A DNA stretch of 64,000 bases. Origin: Klebsiella sp. RIT-PI-d (GTDB taxonomy: Bacteria; Pseudomonadota; Gammaproteobacteria; Enterobacterales; Enterobacteriaceae). The translations under genes and the position numbers were made by a program. Of the stretch, positions 18,412 through 30,431 are shown in pieces; the stretch's first letter is position 1, and every line of letters begins with the position of its first letter. A model generated the notes under the pieces. That model ran no database searches. It was not told the origin of the DNA and saw nothing but the letters and a program-made list of their open reading frames with translations. The stretch spans positions 496,001 to 560,000 of the forward strand of contig NZ_LGIT01000003.1 in assembly GCF_001187865.1 (NCBI RefSeq), given 5' to 3'.

Positions 18412-18420
18412 GTGATTATC

Positions 18421-18445
18421 TTCCTGTGTACCTGTCTGTGTTGTT
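18421..18445 (-). promoter_or_regulatory. CA-rich GcvB-type target in the cycA leader
   Basis: On the minus strand the leader reads AACAACACAGACAGG followed by TACACAGGAA, directly before and over the Shine-Dalgarno (AGGAAG). GcvB's G/U-rich R1 region pairs with such C/A-rich elements in amino-acid transporter mRNAs. The call rests on the motif and on the known cycA-GcvB link; gcvB is not in this window. Confidence 0.6.
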
Positions 18446-18568
18446 CAGGCTCTGATGGCCTTTTAATGTGTCTTTTTTGACGTTCCCGTTACAGGGTCCA
18501 TCGATAGTAGGGAAGAATCGGCAGGATGAATACCTGGAAATGGCGCTAATGTTAAATTTATGTTTAAA

Positions 18569-18623
18569 CTGAGTGTTATATCACTGAGATAATGATAAAC
18601 AGCTCACAAAAATACACTCAGTG
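18569..18623. repeat. Nested CACTGAG/CACTCAG dyads upstream of cycA
   Basis: The 307-bp cycA-fklB gap (18412-18718) holds no gene. Four related heptamers, CTGAGTG (18569), CACTGAG (18582), CACTCAG (18615) and CTCAGTG (18617), make two perfect, interleaved inverted repeats. They surround an extended -10-like element on the minus strand (TGATATAAC; TATAAC at 18575-18580). This may be the cycA promoter and operator. Confidence 0.4.
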
Positions 18624-18683
18624 AACGTATTTGCAAGATAAAACACCAGTATTGTTCTGATTTAAGCATCTTGCACTGAAAGC

Positions 18684-18709
18684 GCCCTCGTACGACGTCA
18701 TACGAGGGC
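18684..18709 (-). terminator. Hairpin downstream of fklB
   Basis: GCCCTCGTA / TACGAGGGC, a perfect 9-bp stem with an 8-base loop, starts 10 bases after the fklB stop. The tail is not T-rich, so termination may be weak. Confidence 0.6.
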
Positions 18710-18718
18710 AAATGACAT

Positions 18719-19339
18719 TTACAGAATTTCCAGCAGTTCGACTTCAAAAACCAGCGTGCTGAACGGTGGAATAGAGGCACCCGCGCCGCGTTCGCCATAG
18801 GCCAGGTTCTGCGGAATAGTCAGTTCCCATTTAGAGCCAACCGGCATCAGAGTCAGGGCTTCAATCCAGCCTGGGATCACACCATTTACCGGGAATTCAG
18901 CCGGCTCACCGCGCGCGACAGAGCTGTCAAACACCGAGCCGTCAATCAGTTTGCCGGTGTAGTGTACGCGAACGTGATCGGTGCGTGACGGAATAGCGCC
19001 TTCGCCCTGAGTAATTACGCGAAACTGTAAGCCAGACTCGGTGCTGTTAACGCCTTCACGCGCCGCGTTTTCTTCCAGATACGTAACGCCATCTGCCGCC
19101 ATTGACTGGAAACGTTCGCGACGTACGGCGTCCGCACGCTCATGAATTTCACGCAGCGCACGATGCACAACATCAACGGGTACGGCCGGATGTTTGCCTT
19201 CCAGTGCATCGGCGATACCCGCAACCAGCGCTTCTGGCAGCAGCCCTTCCAGGCCAGACTCGCTCAGCTGCTGTCCTACCTGTAAACCGATACCGTAACT
19301 TGCCTGCGCTTCGATGGTGTCAAAAGTTGGGGTCGTCAT
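18719..19339 (-). CDS. fklB: FklB, FKBP-type peptidyl-prolyl isomerase (22 kDa)
   Basis: The 206-residue protein equals E. coli FklB in length. An N-terminal helical dimerisation domain (FKBP_N, about residues 1-95) precedes the FKBP catalytic domain (about 105-206), with [18 protein letters not shown], the [10 protein letters not shown] turn and [26 protein letters not shown]. There is no signal peptide, so it acts in the cytoplasm, catalysing proline isomerisation during protein folding. It is divergent from ytfB. Confidence 0.95.
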   Translation of the reverse strand: MTTPTFDTIEAQASYGIGLQVGQQLSESGLEGLLPEALVAGIADALEGKHPAVPVDVVHRALREIHERADAVRRERFQSMAADGVTYLEENAAREGVNSTESGLQFRVITQGEGAIPSRTDHVRVHYTGKLIDGSVFDSSVARGEPAEFPVNGVIPGWIEALTLMPVGSKWELTIPQNLAYGERGAGASIPPFSTLVFEVELLEIL

Positions 19340-19567
19340 CGTCTTTCCTTTTCATGCAGTTTAAGTAGCGGGCAGCATATCAGTCACGCCGCATCGGGTA
19401 AAACTTTGTCGCAGGAATGATGACAAATCGCACTGAAACAGAAACAATATGCGAGCAGGCGTTTTCCCATTCTGATGTTGCCCAGTCTTTCTTTACTGCG
19501 TACATCAGACAGTTAGCCAACTATACTGATGTAACAGGATTAAAATATGCGGAGCAGGAGGAAAGCC

Positions 19568-20203
19568 ATGCCCGGGCGCGTTGACCTAAAATCTACCCTG
19601 GCGAGGATCTGGTATGCACCGGATCACTTTCGCCTGATGGACCCGCTCCCGCCGATGCATCGGCGGGGAATTATTATTGCTGCGCTGGTGGTGGTTATTG
19701 GCTTCCTGCTACCGTCCGGCGACGACACGGCCTCTCAGCCGGTTACGCGCGACGCACAGCTGGATCTTCAGACTTCGCCGCAGCAACAGCCAATGCCGAC
19801 CCAGCTGGTCGCGCCGTCTAACGATCCTGGCGCAGTGGCTCCTGTAGAGCCGGAGCCTATTCAGGAGCTGCCAGACGACCAGGTACAGGTTCAGACGCAG
19901 CCGGAGAACACACAGCAAGCATCAACACCCGGTATTGACCAGCAGTGGCGCGCTTATCGCGTTGGCGCAGGTAAAACGCTGGCGCAGGTATTCCGCGATC
20001 ATAATCTTCCACCAACGGATGTGTATGCCATGGCGAAGGTCGAGGGTGCAGGCAAGCCGCTTAGTACGCTGCAATCGGGTCAGATGGTGAAGATCCGGCA
20101 AAACGCCAGCGGTGTGGTAACCGGTTTGACAATTGATATGGGCAACGGGCAGCAGGCGTTGTTTACTCGCCAGCCGGACGGGAATTTTATCCGCGCGCAA
20201 TAA
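19568..20203 (+). CDS. ytfB: YtfB, OapA-domain cell-division-associated envelope protein
   Basis: Starting at the ATG at 19568, just after AGGAGG, the product has 211 residues: a short cytoplasmic head, one membrane helix (GIIIAALVVVIGFLLP, about residues 34-50), a Gln/Pro-rich periplasmic linker and a C-terminal LysM-like OapA domain (YRVGAGKTLAQVFRDHNLP to the end). E. coli YtfB localises to the septum and its OapA domain binds glycans. A further in-frame start at 19547 lies upstream of the ribosome-binding site and is not used. Confidence 0.92.
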   Translation: MPGRVDLKSTLARIWYAPDHFRLMDPLPPMHRRGIIIAALVVVIGFLLPSGDDTASQPVTRDAQLDLQTSPQQQPMPTQLVAPSNDPGAVAPVEPEPIQELPDDQVQVQTQPENTQQASTPGIDQQWRAYRVGAGKTLAQVFRDHNLPPTDVYAMAKVEGAGKPLSTLQSGQMVKIRQNASGVVTGLTIDMGNGQQALFTRQPDGNFIRAQ

Positions 20204-20252
20204 TAAGCAGGATCTTCCGTGCAGTACGCACCGAAGCACACGTCAGAAAAGC

Positions 20253-20280
20253 AAAACGCCGACCCAGGGTCGGCGTTTTT
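20253..20280. terminator. Bidirectional terminator between ytfB and rplI
   Basis: AAAACGCCGAC / GTCGGCGTTTT form an 11-bp stem with a CCAGG loop, ending in T-runs on both strands. It can end ytfB from the left and the rpsF operon from the right. Confidence 0.93.
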
Positions 20281-20302
20281 ACGCGTATTTCAGAATAAAA
20301 AC

Positions 20303-20764
<462 letters not shown>

Positions 20765-20793
20765 TCAAAGTCGTATTAATGGACCGTGACCGA

Positions 20794-21340
<547 letters not shown>

Positions 21341-21346
21341 CAGAAA

Positions 21347-21760
<414 letters not shown>

Positions 21761-21767
21761 TTATTCA

Positions 21768-21802
21768 GCCTCCTGTCTGGGTCAGCCGAGGCCCATGGAG
21801 GC
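21768..21802 (-). promoter_or_regulatory. Candidate S6:S18 autoregulatory leader of rpsF
   Basis: In the rpsF leader the minus strand folds into GCCTCC/GGAGGC outer arms and TGGG/CCCA inner arms around a CCTCGGCTGA loop. E. coli S6:S18 represses this operon by binding a two-part hairpin with an exposed CCG. The structure and location fit; I did not confirm the exact conserved CCG bulge. Confidence 0.5.
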
Positions 21803-21840
21803 AAGGAACGTGTTAAAGGTCGGCCGAAAAATGACGCGTC

Positions 21841-21869
21841 ATAGTACTAGCGCCCCCCAATAAACTCAA
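21841..21869 (-). promoter_or_regulatory. Promoter of the rpsF-priB-rpsR-rplI operon
   Basis: On the minus strand, TTGAGT (-35, 21864-21869) and TACTAT (-10, 21841-21846) are spaced by 17 bp, with a GC-rich discriminator GACGCG as in ribosomal-protein promoters. This lies in the 337-bp gap to ulaF (21743-22079), which otherwise has the leader and a downstream hairpin but no gene; E. coli has yjfY here. Confidence 0.75.
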
Positions 21870-22021
21870 GCGAATTGCACATAAAGTTTGCACAACGCGT
21901 GCGGACGTGCGAGGGCGATCGTTGCCGATGTTAAAAGCAGGCGGGTTTGACGCGTTCACCTTAAAAAAACGCTACCAGACTAAAAGAAATAGCGGTCTTT
22001 ATGGTGGGTCATCATTAAAGA

Positions 22022-22074
22022 ATGCTCCGGAACCCGACCAGTAACATCCCGTGGGAGTACAAATTCCGGAGCAT
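22022..22074 (-). terminator. Long hairpin after ulaF
   Basis: ATGCTCCGGAA (22022-22032) and TTCCGGAGCAT (22064-22074) are perfect 11-bp inverted arms separated by 31 bases that hold a small inner TCCC/GGGA dyad. It starts 5 bases after the ulaF stop codon. The tail on the minus strand (TCTTTAATG) is only weakly T-rich, so it may stabilise the 3' end more than terminate. Confidence 0.55.
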
Positions 22075-22079
22075 AATGT

Positions 22080-22766
22080 TTACTTCTGCCCGTAGTAGGC
22101 GTCTGGACCATGTTTGCGCATGAAGTGCTTATTCATCAGATAGCCGTCAATCGGGTGCAGAGCCGGGTTAATCCCCCGCGCGATCCACGCCATTTTGGCC
22201 ACCTCCTCCATAACGACAGCATTATGCACGGCATCATGGGCATCTTTCCCCCATGCAAACGGGCCGTGCTGATACACCACAATGCCAGGGGTATGCAGCG
22301 GTTCAGCGTCAGCAACGGTTTCGATAATCACCTTGCCGGTATTCAGCTCGTATTCGCCCTGAACTTCCTCTTCGCGTAATGCCCTGGTGCAGGGAATGTT
22401 GCCGAAGAAGTAATCCGCGTGCGTAGTCCCGAGCGCCGGGATTGCCAGCCCTGCCTGCGCCCACGCCGTCGCATGCGTCGAGTGAGTATGCACCACCCCA
22501 CCCAATGACGGGTAACGTTGATACAGCGCCAGATGAGTAGCCGTATCGGAGGACGGACGATAGCGCCCTTCTACCACTTTGCCACTCATATCGACCACCA
22601 CCATGTCATCCGCTTTCATGGTTTCATAGGCGACACCGCTGGGCTTAATCACCATCAGTCCACGCTTGCGATCGATGGCGCTGACATTGCCCCAGGTAAA
22701 GGTCACCAGACCGTAGCGCGGCAAATCCATATTGGCATCAAATACCTGCTGCTTTAGCGTTTGCAT
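22080..22766 (-). CDS. ulaF: UlaF, L-ribulose-5-phosphate 4-epimerase
   Basis: 228 residues of the class II aldolase/epimerase family. The [10 protein letters not shown] zinc-binding motif and C-terminal YYGQ are intact. UlaF converts L-ribulose 5-phosphate to D-xylulose 5-phosphate, the last step of anaerobic L-ascorbate use, delivering carbon to the pentose phosphate pathway. Its ATG overlaps the ulaE stop by one base (TAATG), so translation is coupled. Confidence 0.96.
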   Translation of the reverse strand: MQTLKQQVFDANMDLPRYGLVTFTWGNVSAIDRKRGLMVIKPSGVAYETMKADDMVVVDMSGKVVEGRYRPSSDTATHLALYQRYPSLGGVVHTHSTHATAWAQAGLAIPALGTTHADYFFGNIPCTRALREEEVQGEYELNTGKVIIETVADAEPLHTPGIVVYQHGPFAWGKDAHDAVHNAVVMEEVAKMAWIARGINPALHPIDGYLMNKHFMRKHGPDAYYGQK

Positions 22767-23620
22767 TATGCTGCCTCCCCAAGACCGGCGCGTGCCATAC
22801 GGGTTTTCACCCAGTCGCGAGCTTTCACCACTTCCCGCATCGGATCGTCAGACGTTTCGCTCCACATCTCAATCAGGTATGGTCCGCAATAGCCTGTTTC
22901 TTTGAGCGTTGCAAAACAGCGCTCAAAATCCACAATACCTTCACCAAACGGCACGTTTTTAAACACGCCGGGTTTCGTATCTTTGACATGTACCGCGACG
23001 ATATGCCCTTTACCGGCCTGCAATTCCATTTGCACGTCGTTATCCCACGCCGACAAATTACCGATGTCAGGATAAAGCTGGAACCACGGATTATTAAGGT
23101 AGTGGGCATAGCCAAGTGCCTTACTGATTGAATTCATCAGCGGATAATCCATGATTTCCATGGCCAGCGTCACCTGGGCACGGCTCGCCATTTCAACGCT
23201 CTCTTTCAGCCCGTCACGAAAACGGCGGCGCGTTTCATTATTGGCCTGCTGATAGTAAACGTCGTATCCGGCAAGCTGGATAACGCGGATCCCGACATCC
23301 TGCGCAAAAGTGATGGCTTTACGCATGATCTCCAGCCCTTCTGCACGCACAGCATCATCTTCGCTACCCAGCGGAAAACGACGATGGGCGCTGAGACACA
23401 TAGAAGGCACGCGTACGCCCGTTTCCGCAATCGCATTCACCAGCGCCAGGCGCTGCTCACGGGTCCAGTCAAGGCGCGACAGGCGCTCGTCGGTTTCATC
23501 GACAGACATCTCAACAAAATCGAACTCCAGCGTTTTTGCCAGCCGCAGGCGTTCCAGCCAGCACTCCCCGGCGGGGAGCGCTTTTTCGTAGATCCCCAGC
23601 GGGATCGGTTTCGACAGCAT
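22766..23620 (-). CDS. ulaE: UlaE, L-xylulose-5-phosphate 3-epimerase
   Basis: 284 residues with a TIM-barrel xylose-isomerase-like fold. Metal-ligand regions include [27 protein letters not shown] and LIEMWSE. UlaE converts L-xylulose 5-phosphate to L-ribulose 5-phosphate. It is the fifth gene of ulaABCDEF, 9 bp after ulaD. Confidence 0.96.
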   Translation of the reverse strand: MLSKPIPLGIYEKALPAGECWLERLRLAKTLEFDFVEMSVDETDERLSRLDWTREQRLALVNAIAETGVRVPSMCLSAHRRFPLGSEDDAVRAEGLEIMRKAITFAQDVGIRVIQLAGYDVYYQQANNETRRRFRDGLKESVEMASRAQVTLAMEIMDYPLMNSISKALGYAHYLNNPWFQLYPDIGNLSAWDNDVQMELQAGKGHIVAVHVKDTKPGVFKNVPFGEGIVDFERCFATLKETGYCGPYLIEMWSETSDDPMREVVKARDWVKTRMARAGLGEAA

Positions 23621-23629
23621 AACCGCTCC

Positions 23630-24280
23630 TTAGCCCCAGAGTTGGGCGATAGAGCGTTTGAACTGGCGTGCGGCTTCTACCGGGGAAGCGGCATCACGGA
23701 TGCTACGACCGGCAATAAAGACGTGGATCGGAATGCCCGCAAACAGCGGTAAATCTTCCAGCGCCAGGCCGCCAGTAACGGTGACTTTGAAGCCCATATC
23801 AGACAGACGTTTGATAGCGGTGATATCGGCTTCACCCCATGCTACTCCTGCGGCCTGTGCATCACGACTGCGGTGATAAACCACCTGCTGAATTCCGGCT
23901 GCACGCCACTCGGCCGCCTGTTCCCAGGTCCAGTAGCCGGTCAGTTCAATTTGAACATCGCCATTAAACTCTTTTGACACATCCAGCGCGCCTTTGGCGG
24001 TGTTGATGTCAGCACAGCAAATGACGGTGATCCAGTCAGCGTTAGCCTCAAAGCACATACGAGAAAGAATTTTGCCTGCATCAGCAATTTTGGCGTCTGC
24101 CAGCACAATTTTATGCGGGTATAGCGCTTTCAAATCGCGTACGGCGCGCACGCCTTCCGCAACGCAAAGGATCGTACCAACTTCTATAATATCCACCTCT
24201 TCCGCAATCAGGCGGGTCGTTTCATAGGCAGAAGACATTGACTGGTTATCAAGCGCAACCTGCAACATAGGTAGTGACAT
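23630..24280 (-). CDS. ulaD: UlaD, 3-keto-L-gulonate-6-phosphate decarboxylase
   Basis: 216 residues, the length of E. coli UlaD. It belongs to the orotidine-5'-phosphate decarboxylase suprafamily and keeps the catalytic DxKxxD signature (LADAKIAD). It decarboxylates 3-keto-L-gulonate 6-phosphate, made from L-ascorbate 6-phosphate by UlaG, to L-xylulose 5-phosphate using Mg2+. Confidence 0.97.
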   Translation of the reverse strand: MSLPMLQVALDNQSMSSAYETTRLIAEEVDIIEVGTILCVAEGVRAVRDLKALYPHKIVLADAKIADAGKILSRMCFEANADWITVICCADINTAKGALDVSKEFNGDVQIELTGYWTWEQAAEWRAAGIQQVVYHRSRDAQAAGVAWGEADITAIKRLSDMGFKVTVTGGLALEDLPLFAGIPIHVFIAGRSIRDAASPVEAARQFKRSIAQLWG

Positions 24281-24292
24281 GTAAATTCCCTC

Positions 24293-24760
24293 TTAAGCGG
24301 ATGCCGCAGTAGTGCGGTCAATTAAATCGAGAACGTCCTGGGTGGTGCGGCAGGCACGTAAACGGTCGAAGTTGGCTTCATCTTCAAACAGATTGACGAT
24401 TTGCATAATGCCCACTTCCTGGTGCGTGTTGGCATCTACCGCCGCCATGGTGATCAGGATATCGACCGGGTCGTTGTCTTCATGGTTAAACACCAGCGGC
24501 GTTTTTAGCGTTACCAGCGCAAAGCCCGTTTTTTTCACACCTTCTTCCGGCCGGCCGTGCGGCATTGCCAGCCCCGGCGCAATAACGAAATAGGGTCCGT
24601 GTTGTGCCACACCGTCCAGAATGGCCTGGTAGTAACGCGGTTCAACCACATCGGCTTTGACCAGTAAATCAACGCTTAACTTCACCGCTTCCTGCCAGGT
24701 ACTGGCATCGGCCTGCAGTAGAATAGAGTTATTTTCTGCCAGCGAATCACGTAGTTTCAT
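24293..24760 (-). CDS. ulaC: UlaC, L-ascorbate-specific PTS EIIA
   Basis: 155 residues with the PTS EIIA-2 (mannitol/fructose-type) fold. The phosphorylatable His lies in [15 protein letters not shown]. It takes phosphate from HPr and passes it to UlaB. Spacing is 9 bp from ulaB and 12 bp to ulaD. Confidence 0.95.
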   Translation of the reverse strand: MKLRDSLAENNSILLQADASTWQEAVKLSVDLLVKADVVEPRYYQAILDGVAQHGPYFVIAPGLAMPHGRPEEGVKKTGFALVTLKTPLVFNHEDNDPVDILITMAAVDANTHQEVGIMQIVNLFEDEANFDRLRACRTTQDVLDLIDRTTAASA

Positions 24761-24769
24761 GGCGCCCCC

Positions 24770-25075
24770 TTACTGCATATCGTGCGGGAAATGTTCTTTG
24801 ATCACTTCCAGCAGTTTTGGTCCGAAATCGGCAGGCGATAGCATATTGCGCACACCCACGACATACTTGTTACCCGTGACGGTGATTTCACCGGCGATAT
24901 GGGTGGAAGCAATGATGATATCCGCGCCACTCAATTCACTTTTATATTCACCGACGGCACAGCTGTTCACGCTATGATCAATTTTCGACTGGGTCAGGAA
25001 CTGGTCCACCTTCATTTTCATGATCATGGAACTACCTTGTCCGTTACCACATACGGCCAGAATACGTACGGTCAT
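24770..25075 (-). CDS. ulaB: UlaB, L-ascorbate-specific PTS EIIB
   Basis: 101 residues from the ATG at 25075 ([20 protein letters not shown]). The active Cys is in the CGNGQGSS P-loop. UlaB phosphorylates ascorbate during transport through UlaA. A TTG two codons upstream is in frame, but the ATG fits the E. coli protein length. Confidence 0.95.
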   Translation of the reverse strand: MTVRILAVCGNGQGSSMIMKMKVDQFLTQSKIDHSVNSCAVGEYKSELSGADIIIASTHIAGEITVTGNKYVVGVRNMLSPADFGPKLLEVIKEHFPHDMQ

Positions 25076-25086
25076 AATCAAACTCC

Positions 25087-26591
<1,505 letters not shown>

Positions 26592-26607
26592 TGTGACACA
26601 TCCCGCA
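26592..26607. promoter_or_regulatory. Weak CRP-like site in the ulaA-ulaG region
   Basis: TGTGA-N6-CCGCA, with one perfect and one poor half-site, directly abuts the UlaR dyad. The ula promoters need cAMP-CRP in E. coli, so a CRP site is expected somewhere here; this is only a partial match. Confidence 0.3.
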
Positions 26608-26793
26608 CTTTATTTCCTGTCCAGATGTAATACTTTGCGATACAAACATTAAAATCCAATAAAATCATTAATATAGATATTTAAATGCAATTAGAATAAC
26701 GATGAAACATACGGTTAACAATTGATTCAGGAGGTGAGAACAGGTAGAAAATTGGATTTTTTGCATTGCAATGATGATTTCTTGCTGTCACTA

Positions 26794-26822
26794 TAAATCA
26801 ATCGTAATCACAAAATGATTTA
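26794..26822. promoter_or_regulatory. Candidate UlaR operator near ulaG
   Basis: TAAATCA (26794-26800) and TGATTTA (26816-26822) are perfect inverted arms with a 15-bp spacer, 22 bp before the ulaG ATG. Same layout as the ulaA-proximal dyad. The 357-bp divergent gap (26488-26844) has no gene; its AT-rich middle could hold the IHF site expected for looping. Confidence 0.65.
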
Positions 26823-26844
26823 TTATGAAAACAGGAGCGGTACA

Positions 26845-27909
26845 ATGAGTAAGGTTGAAACCATTACCCGTGAATCATGGATCCTCAACACGTTCCCGGA
26901 ATGGGGGAGCTGGTTGAATGAAGAAATTGAACAGGAACAGGTCGCACCGGGGACCTTCGCCATGTGGTGGCTGGGCTGTACCGGTATCTGGCTCAAATCT
27001 GAAGGTGGTGCCAATATCTGCGTTGATTTCTGGTGCGGCACAGGCAAACAGAGCCACGGCAATCCGCTCATGAAAAAAGGCCATCAGATGCAGCGTATGG
27101 CGGGCGTACAGAAACTCCAGCCAAATCTGCGTACCACGCCTTTCGTCCTCGATCCGTTCGCTATTCGTCAGATTGACGCTGTACTGTCGACGCACGATCA
27201 TAACGATCATATCGACGTAAACGTGGCCGCTGCCGTGATGCAAAATTGTGCAGACGACGTGCCGTTTATCGGACCGCAGACCTGTGTCGATTTATGGATT
27301 GGCTGGGGCGTGCCAAAAGAGCGTTGCATCGTCATGAAGCCTGGCGACGTTGTGAAAATTAAAGACGTCGAAATCCACGCGCTGGACGCGTTTGATCGCA
27401 CTGCATTAATCACGTTGCCAGCCGATCAACACGCGGCGGGCGTGCTGCCAGGCGGCATGGACGAGCGCGCCGTAAACTATCTGTTCAAAACGCCGGGCGG
27501 CTCTCTGTATCACAGCGGCGATTCCCATTATTCCAACTACTACGCGAAGCACGGTAACGAGCATCAGATTGATGTAGCATTAGGCTCTTACGGCGAAAAT
27601 CCGCGTGGTATTACCGATAAAATGACCAGCGTTGACATGCTGCGCATGGGCGAAGCGTTAAACGCCAAAGTGGTTATTCCGTTTCATCATGATATCTGGT
27701 CAAACTTCCAGGCTGACCCGCAGGAACTTCGGGTACTGTGGGAGATGAAAAAAGATCGTCTGAAGTACGGTTTCAAACCGTTTATCTGGCAGGTTGGCGG
27801 TAAATTTACCTGGCCTCTGGATAAAGACAACTTTGAGTATCATTATCCGCGCGGCTTTGACGACTGCTTCACTATAGAGCCTGATTTGCCGTTCAAATCT
27901 TTCCTGTAA
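26845..27909 (+). CDS. ulaG: UlaG, L-ascorbate-6-phosphate lactonase
   Basis: The ATG at 26845, preceded by AGGAGC, gives 354 residues, as in E. coli. It has the metallo-beta-lactamase fold, with the [10 protein letters not shown] metal-binding motif and a downstream SGDSHYS segment. UlaG opens the lactone ring of L-ascorbate 6-phosphate to give 3-keto-L-gulonate 6-phosphate in the cytoplasm. It is transcribed alone, divergent from ulaABCDEF. Confidence 0.96.
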   Translation: MSKVETITRESWILNTFPEWGSWLNEEIEQEQVAPGTFAMWWLGCTGIWLKSEGGANICVDFWCGTGKQSHGNPLMKKGHQMQRMAGVQKLQPNLRTTPFVLDPFAIRQIDAVLSTHDHNDHIDVNVAAAVMQNCADDVPFIGPQTCVDLWIGWGVPKERCIVMKPGDVVKIKDVEIHALDAFDRTALITLPADQHAAGVLPGGMDERAVNYLFKTPGGSLYHSGDSHYSNYYAKHGNEHQIDVALGSYGENPRGITDKMTSVDMLRMGEALNAKVVIPFHHDIWSNFQADPQELRVLWEMKKDRLKYGFKPFIWQVGGKFTWPLDKDNFEYHYPRGFDDCFTIEPDLPFKSFL

Positions 27910-27922
27910 TGTTGCTGATAAG

Positions 27923-27947
27923 ACGCTGCTTTAAGCAGCGTTTTTTT
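27923..27947 (+). terminator. Terminator of ulaG
   Basis: ACGCTGC / GCAGCGT stem with a TTTAA loop, followed by a seven-T run, 13 bases after the ulaG stop. Confidence 0.93.
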
Positions 27948-28029
27948 AAGCGGTCTTTCGACGAACACTTAGCAATTTCATGCTATTTCAAATATTATCT
28001 TTAATTATCATTTTTAATCGGAACGGCTC

Positions 28030-28788
28030 ATGACGGAAGCGCAAAGACATCAAATTTTACTCGATCTATTGGCCCACACTGGCTTTGTGACAGTAGAACA
28101 GGTTATTGCCCGGCTTGGGATTTCTCCGGCAACCGCACGCCGTGATATTAATAAACTTGATGAAAGCGGCAAATTAAAAAAAGTCCGCAATGGTGCTGAA
28201 GCCATTAATCAGCAGCAGCGTCCACGCTGGTCGCCCAGAAACATTCATCAGGCCCAGCATCATGATGAGAAAGTGCGCATTGCCAGAGCCGCAGCGCAAC
28301 TGGTAAACCCGGGCGAAAGCGTGGTCATTAACTGCGGCTCAACGGCTTTTTTGCTCGGCCATGAAATGTGCGGTAAGCCAGTACAAATCATTACTAATTA
28401 CCTGCCTCTGGCTAACTATCTCATCGACCAGGAGCACGAAAGCGTGATTATCATGGGCGGTCAGTATAATAAGAGCCACTCTATTACGCTTAGCCCTCAG
28501 GATAACGAAAACAGCCTGTACGCCGGACACTGGATGTTTACCAGCGGCAAAGGGCTAACCGCCGAAGGGCTGTATAAGACGGATATGCTGACCGCAATGG
28601 CGGAGCAGAAAATGCTCAACGTCGTGGGTAAACTGGTGGTGGTCGTAGACAGCAGCAAAGTCGGCGAGCGCGCGGGAATGCTGTTTAGCCAGGCTGCACA
28701 GATTGACCAGCTAATTACGGGCAAAAATGCCGATCCGGAGATCCTGAAAAAGCTTCAGGATCAGGGCGTAAAAGTGACCTGTGTTTAA
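28030..28788 (+). CDS. ulaR: UlaR, DeoR-family repressor of the ula regulon
   Basis: 252 residues. An N-terminal DeoR helix-turn-helix ([36 protein letters not shown]) precedes a DeoR_C sugar-phosphate sensor domain (about residues 75-250; [13 protein letters not shown]). In E. coli UlaR represses ulaA and ulaG and is released by L-ascorbate 6-phosphate. Its stop overlaps that of convergent yjfP by 3 bp. Confidence 0.95.
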   Translation: MTEAQRHQILLDLLAHTGFVTVEQVIARLGISPATARRDINKLDESGKLKKVRNGAEAINQQQRPRWSPRNIHQAQHHDEKVRIARAAAQLVNPGESVVINCGSTAFLLGHEMCGKPVQIITNYLPLANYLIDQEHESVIIMGGQYNKSHSITLSPQDNENSLYAGHWMFTSGKGLTAEGLYKTDMLTAMAEQKMLNVVGKLVVVVDSSKVGERAGMLFSQAAQIDQLITGKNADPEILKKLQDQGVKVTCV

Positions 28789-29504
28789 AGATGCTGGCGA
28801 AAGAAGTCGACAGTGCAGGATAACGCTTCTGGCGTAATTCGGTGACGAACGCCAGCCTGCCAGCAGCAGGTCAGATTTTGATCCAGTCCGCTTTGTGTCA
28901 GAGCCTGCTGCAGGCGCAGCGTATCATCAGGCGGAACAACATCGTCATCTTCACCGTGCCAGAGCAGCAAAGGTCGATTTGCCAGTGCAGGCAGCTGCTG
29001 CGTGACATCCCAACGCGCAAGCTGAGCCGAAAAATCAGTGTCAGGTGCAGGGAATAGCGTGTGTGAGAGCTGACTGAGATAGCCCGACCCCATCAGGCTG
29101 GCGACGCAGGCGATATCCGGATACTGCGTCATTAGCCCCAGTGCCGTCATTCCGCCCATCGATGCGCCAGCCACCGCCAGACGCTGCCCGTCCACCCAAC
29201 CCTGCTGGACAATAGCAGTACGTAGATCGCTGAATTCGTGGAAATTCTCCTGCAATATTTGCCAGAAATGCCCCATTCGCGCCTGTTCATCACCGTTATA
29301 GCGCGCGCCATGCTCGCTGGCATCTGGCATCACCACGCGGAACCCGGCCTGCGCCAGCGCGACGGCAAAATAGCTGTACACCAGCTTTGAAGAGGTAAAA
29401 CCGTGATAAAACACAATACAAGGCAAAGGCTGATTCCCTTTTCCTGCGGGAAAAGCCTGTAATATTTCATTATTTGCCAGCATACGCACATCAAGTTCAA
29501 TCAT
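28785..29504 (-). CDS. yjfP: YjfP, alpha/beta-hydrolase (carboxylesterase)
   Basis: 239 residues. The catalytic triad of an alpha/beta hydrolase is visible: Ser in GASMGG (nucleophile elbow, near residue 115), Asp in HGEDDDVVP and His in GVRHRI. E. coli YjfP is a 249-residue esterase with activity on short acyl esters and unknown physiology; here it is about ten residues shorter. It is convergent with ulaR, and the two stop codons overlap. Confidence 0.9.
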   Translation of the reverse strand: MIELDVRMLANNEILQAFPAGKGNQPLPCIVFYHGFTSSKLVYSYFAVALAQAGFRVVMPDASEHGARYNGDEQARMGHFWQILQENFHEFSDLRTAIVQQGWVDGQRLAVAGASMGGMTALGLMTQYPDIACVASLMGSGYLSQLSHTLFPAPDTDFSAQLARWDVTQQLPALANRPLLLWHGEDDDVVPPDDTLRLQQALTQSGLDQNLTCCWQAGVRHRITPEALSCTVDFFRQHL

Positions 29505-29709
29505 CTGCCCTCTCCTCTTTTAATCTGGTATGCCACGCGGCTGGCCGTTAAGCAAGCTGCAGAAAAAGCCTGTGCACAGCAAGGTTGAGATATTGCTTAC
29601 GTTTCTCACTTTTTTTCATTCGAAAATAGCGGTACAGGTAACAAATTGGGAACATTCCCCTCAATGCAGAGCGGTTTCCCACTACACTAGCGTTATCAGG
29701 AGACACGTT

Positions 29710-30021
29710 ATGAAACTTATGCGCCGTATGGCCCCGTTAATACTGATAACACTGTTGAGCGGCTGTAGCGTGCTGGAAGGTACGCCAAAAGCGCCGCCGC
29801 CGGTTACCCAGGCTCCTCAGGAGATCCAGCGTAATCAGACCGAAGGATTACAGCGGATGGGAACAGTTAGCGCGATGGTTTATGGCTCACCCATGGATGC
29901 AGAGGACGCGATAGAGAAGAAGGCCATTGCGGCCAAAGCGGATTACTATGTGATTATTATGATTGATGACACCGTATTCCCGGGCCAGTGGTATTCTCAG
30001 GCAATTCTTTATCGTAAATAA
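29710..30021 (+). CDS. bsmA: BsmA (YjfO), stress-response lipoprotein
   Basis: The ATG at 29710, after AGGAGA, gives 103 residues with a lipoprotein signal (MKLMRRMAPLILITLLSGC, lipidated Cys19). The rest is a DUF1471 (YdgH/BhsA/McbA) domain ending FPGQWYSQAILYRK. BsmA influences biofilm formation and survival of peroxide and acid stress in E. coli. A TACACT hexamer about 30 bases upstream may be a -10 element. The frame opens earlier, but that part would destroy the lipobox position. Confidence 0.9.
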   Translation: MKLMRRMAPLILITLLSGCSVLEGTPKAPPPVTQAPQEIQRNQTEGLQRMGTVSAMVYGSPMDAEDAIEKKAIAAKADYYVIIMIDDTVFPGQWYSQAILYRK

Positions 30022-30167
30022 GAGGTGATAACTCTTTATTGATTTTTACACTGCTTTGCGTCCATTCACAAACTCCTGGCCAAAATTATTTGCAGCTGGA
30101 TGACAGGATCAATACTCGCAGCGGAGCGTCTCGCTAAACGTTGGGGTGGTGTGACAAGGAGCGAAGA

Positions 30168-30431
30168 ATGAAACGAACTTTTGCTTTGCCCTCATTAAAA
30201 TTTGTTGGTAGATCGGCGCAGTCGGCTGAATTTGCCAGCGCGGATTGTGTTACCGGACTCAACGAAATTGGCCTGATTTCGGTAAACAATATTATTGGCA
30301 ATCCGCAGGACGTTGAGCGTGTCGTTGCGCGTAAAGCAGATGAGCAGGGAGCATCCTGGTATCGCATTGTCCAGATGTATGAGGAGCAGAATCCGGATAA
30401 CTGGCGAGTCCGGGCTATCCTTTACGCCTGA
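30168..30431 (+). CDS. yjfN: YjfN, DUF1471 protein
   Basis: 87 residues from the ATG at 30168 (AGGAGCGAAG upstream). The DUF1471 core (SADCVTGLNEIGLISVNNII to NWRVRAILYA) matches E. coli YjfN, proposed to modulate the protease DegP in the periplasm. The N-terminus (MKRTFALPSLKFVGRSAQSA) is a weak signal peptide with a short hydrophobic core, apparently a few residues shorter than in E. coli, so export is uncertain. It follows bsmA, a member of the same family, after 146 bp. Confidence 0.85.
   Translation: MKRTFALPSLKFVGRSAQSAEFASADCVTGLNEIGLISVNNIIGNPQDVERVVARKADEQGASWYRIVQMYEEQNPDNWRVRAILYA

Noticed and set aside
18663-18676. AAGATGCTTAAA on the minus strand as a second NsrR site
   Set aside because: Only one half-site is present, 250 bp from cycA and downstream of fklB, with no inverted partner.
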